From Rikenellaceae bacterium (lineage in GTDB: Bacteria > Bacteroidota > Bacteroidia > Bacteroidales > UBA932), in assembly GCA_900767375.1 (NCBI GenBank), contig CAAFYX010000108.1, positions 1 to 13,318 of the forward strand: DNA of 13,318 bases, written 5' to 3'. The notes under the pieces were generated by a model. The model saw only the letters and a list, made by a program, of their open reading frames with translations, was not told the DNA's origin and searched no databases. Shown here piece by piece: positions 12,633 through 13,318 of this stretch (positions are counted from its first letter, which is position 1; each line of letters starts with the position of its first letter). Made by a program: the position numbers and the translations under genes.

Positions 12633-13133
12633 CTAAGGAGTCGAGATACAATACGTGAAAGTTAAACTACCTATTAAATCTGTGAACTTATCCACAGATT
12701 TGGTTGTAGAAGCTGCACTATTTCCATAGTTTTGAGTGTAGTTTGCTAGCGTTTGTTTCCTATTCACATAAAATGCATTTGTGTTAGTAAAGAAATAACT
12801 ATTTGCAGGAATAGTCAAGCAATAGTAAGAATCAGTAGATTTGTCACTCTCGTCGTAAAAATATCGTGAAGTTGATGACGTATTACCACTATTAAGATAA
12901 CCACCTGAGACTTCTATCTGTGCCAAATTGTTATAAGTTGAGAAATACTTTGCTTCTATTGGGTACTCTTTATTCGAAAATAGAATCGGTTGTCCATACC
13001 CTTTACAATCCCCATCATTGCCTTCTGCCCATTTTACAACAAGATTCTTTTTGTCGTCATCTCCTTTTACCCGTGTAAAACAATATACTGCAGAATTGGT
13101 TGAGGCTGAGCGGGAGTTAGAATTGTGAATCAC
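12633..13133 (-). CDS. hypothetical protein, possibly a decayed fragment
   Basis: This minus-strand frame gives 166 residues from a GTG at 13133. The frame is open without ATG back to a TAA at 13212-13214, adding about 26 residues (DTLCVFNKSESKELNPSCE and neighbours). The lack of a good start suggests a missing N-terminus. The protein is rich in Asn, Ser, Thr and Tyr, with several Cys residues and stretches such as YFSTYNNLAQIEVSGGYLN and SYYCLTIPANSYFFTN, resembling the strand-rich part of a secreted or surface protein. I do not recognise a family. The region is much richer in A+T than the genes to the left, which suggests recent acquisition. No TAnnTTTG box is visible upstream. Confidence 0.4.
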   Translation of the reverse strand: MIHNSNSRSASTNSAVYCFTRVKGDDDKKNLVVKWAEGNDGDCKGYGQPILFSNKEYPIEAKYFSTYNNLAQIEVSGGYLNSGNTSSTSRYFYDESDKSTDSYYCLTIPANSYFFTNTNAFYVNRKQTLANYTQNYGNSAASTTKSVDKFTDLIGSLTFTYCISTP

Positions 13134-13318
13134 ACCTCCCGTAATCTCGCAAGAAGGATTTAGCTCCTTTGATTCTGATTTATTAAAGACACATAATGTA
13201 TCAATACTTCGTTAAAAATTTAAAAACTATATAATTTTCAATCGTTTACAATACAATAGCCCGTCAGAGAGCACTTTGCAGTACCTCTTGACGGCATAGA
13301 ACAAGAGCCGAAATAAAT

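Noticed and set aside
13228..13318. Minus-strand tail of about 29 codons (ending LLYCKRLKII) that could be the end of a gene entering from the right
   Set aside because: Too short and no family recognised; it needs sequence beyond the window.

Overview
The window looks like a chromosomal segment of a Bacteroidota (Bacteroidales-type) genome. The main evidence is the promoter style: several genes carry a Bacteroidota -7 box, TAnnTTTG, followed by a short leader and no clear Shine-Dalgarno sequence (690-697, 2922-2929, 8181-8188, 11301-11308, 11316-11323, 12304-12311). The protein families (DUF1963, SSS symporter, fused ThrE exporter, aspartokinase, Wzx-type flippase, DUF3089 lipoprotein) are compatible with this. 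The species cannot be named from the sequence. Most of the window is GC-rich; the two ends are visibly richer in A+T. Four genes end in TAG, so the genetic code appears standard.

Layout. 1-718 is mostly non-coding and dense in palindromes: three GTGAAC/GTTCAC-type hairpins, a 150-nt multibranch element, one copy of a 77-nt dispersed repeat, a double-hairpin dispersed repeat, and the possible 5' end of a leftward gene at 1-76. 719-1585 is a hypothetical gene. 1582-2902 is a leftward pair (DUF1963 protein, then alpha/beta hydrolase). 2998-4578 is a rightward sodium:solute symporter with a strong hairpin terminator. 4660-5490 has no gene I can support; it holds a 72-bp-period tandem array related to the repeat at 427, plus a nested fold at 5159-5279. 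5492-8042 holds a threonine/serine exporter and an aspartokinase, convergent with a 14-nt overlap. 8210-10862 is a rightward unit of a polysaccharide flippase, broken by one in-frame TAG, and an MFS transporter. 10849-12250 holds a YqaA/VTT membrane protein and a DUF3089 lipoprotein, divergently arranged. 12326-12400 is tRNA-Val(CAC). After its terminator comes an A+T-rich tail with an unrecognised, probably decayed ORF.

How the genes relate. Aspartokinase commits aspartate to the lysine/threonine/methionine pathway and the neighbouring ThrE-type protein would export threonine or serine, so that pair is thematically linked although convergent. The flippase and MFS genes lie 4 nt apart and probably share a transcript from 8181. 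The rest looks like housekeeping and accessory genes without one obvious shared pathway. No CRISPR array, toxin-antitoxin pair, complete mobile element or recognisable defence system is visible. The most unusual content is non-coding: the palindrome fields at 50-604 and the repeats at 4757-5279.
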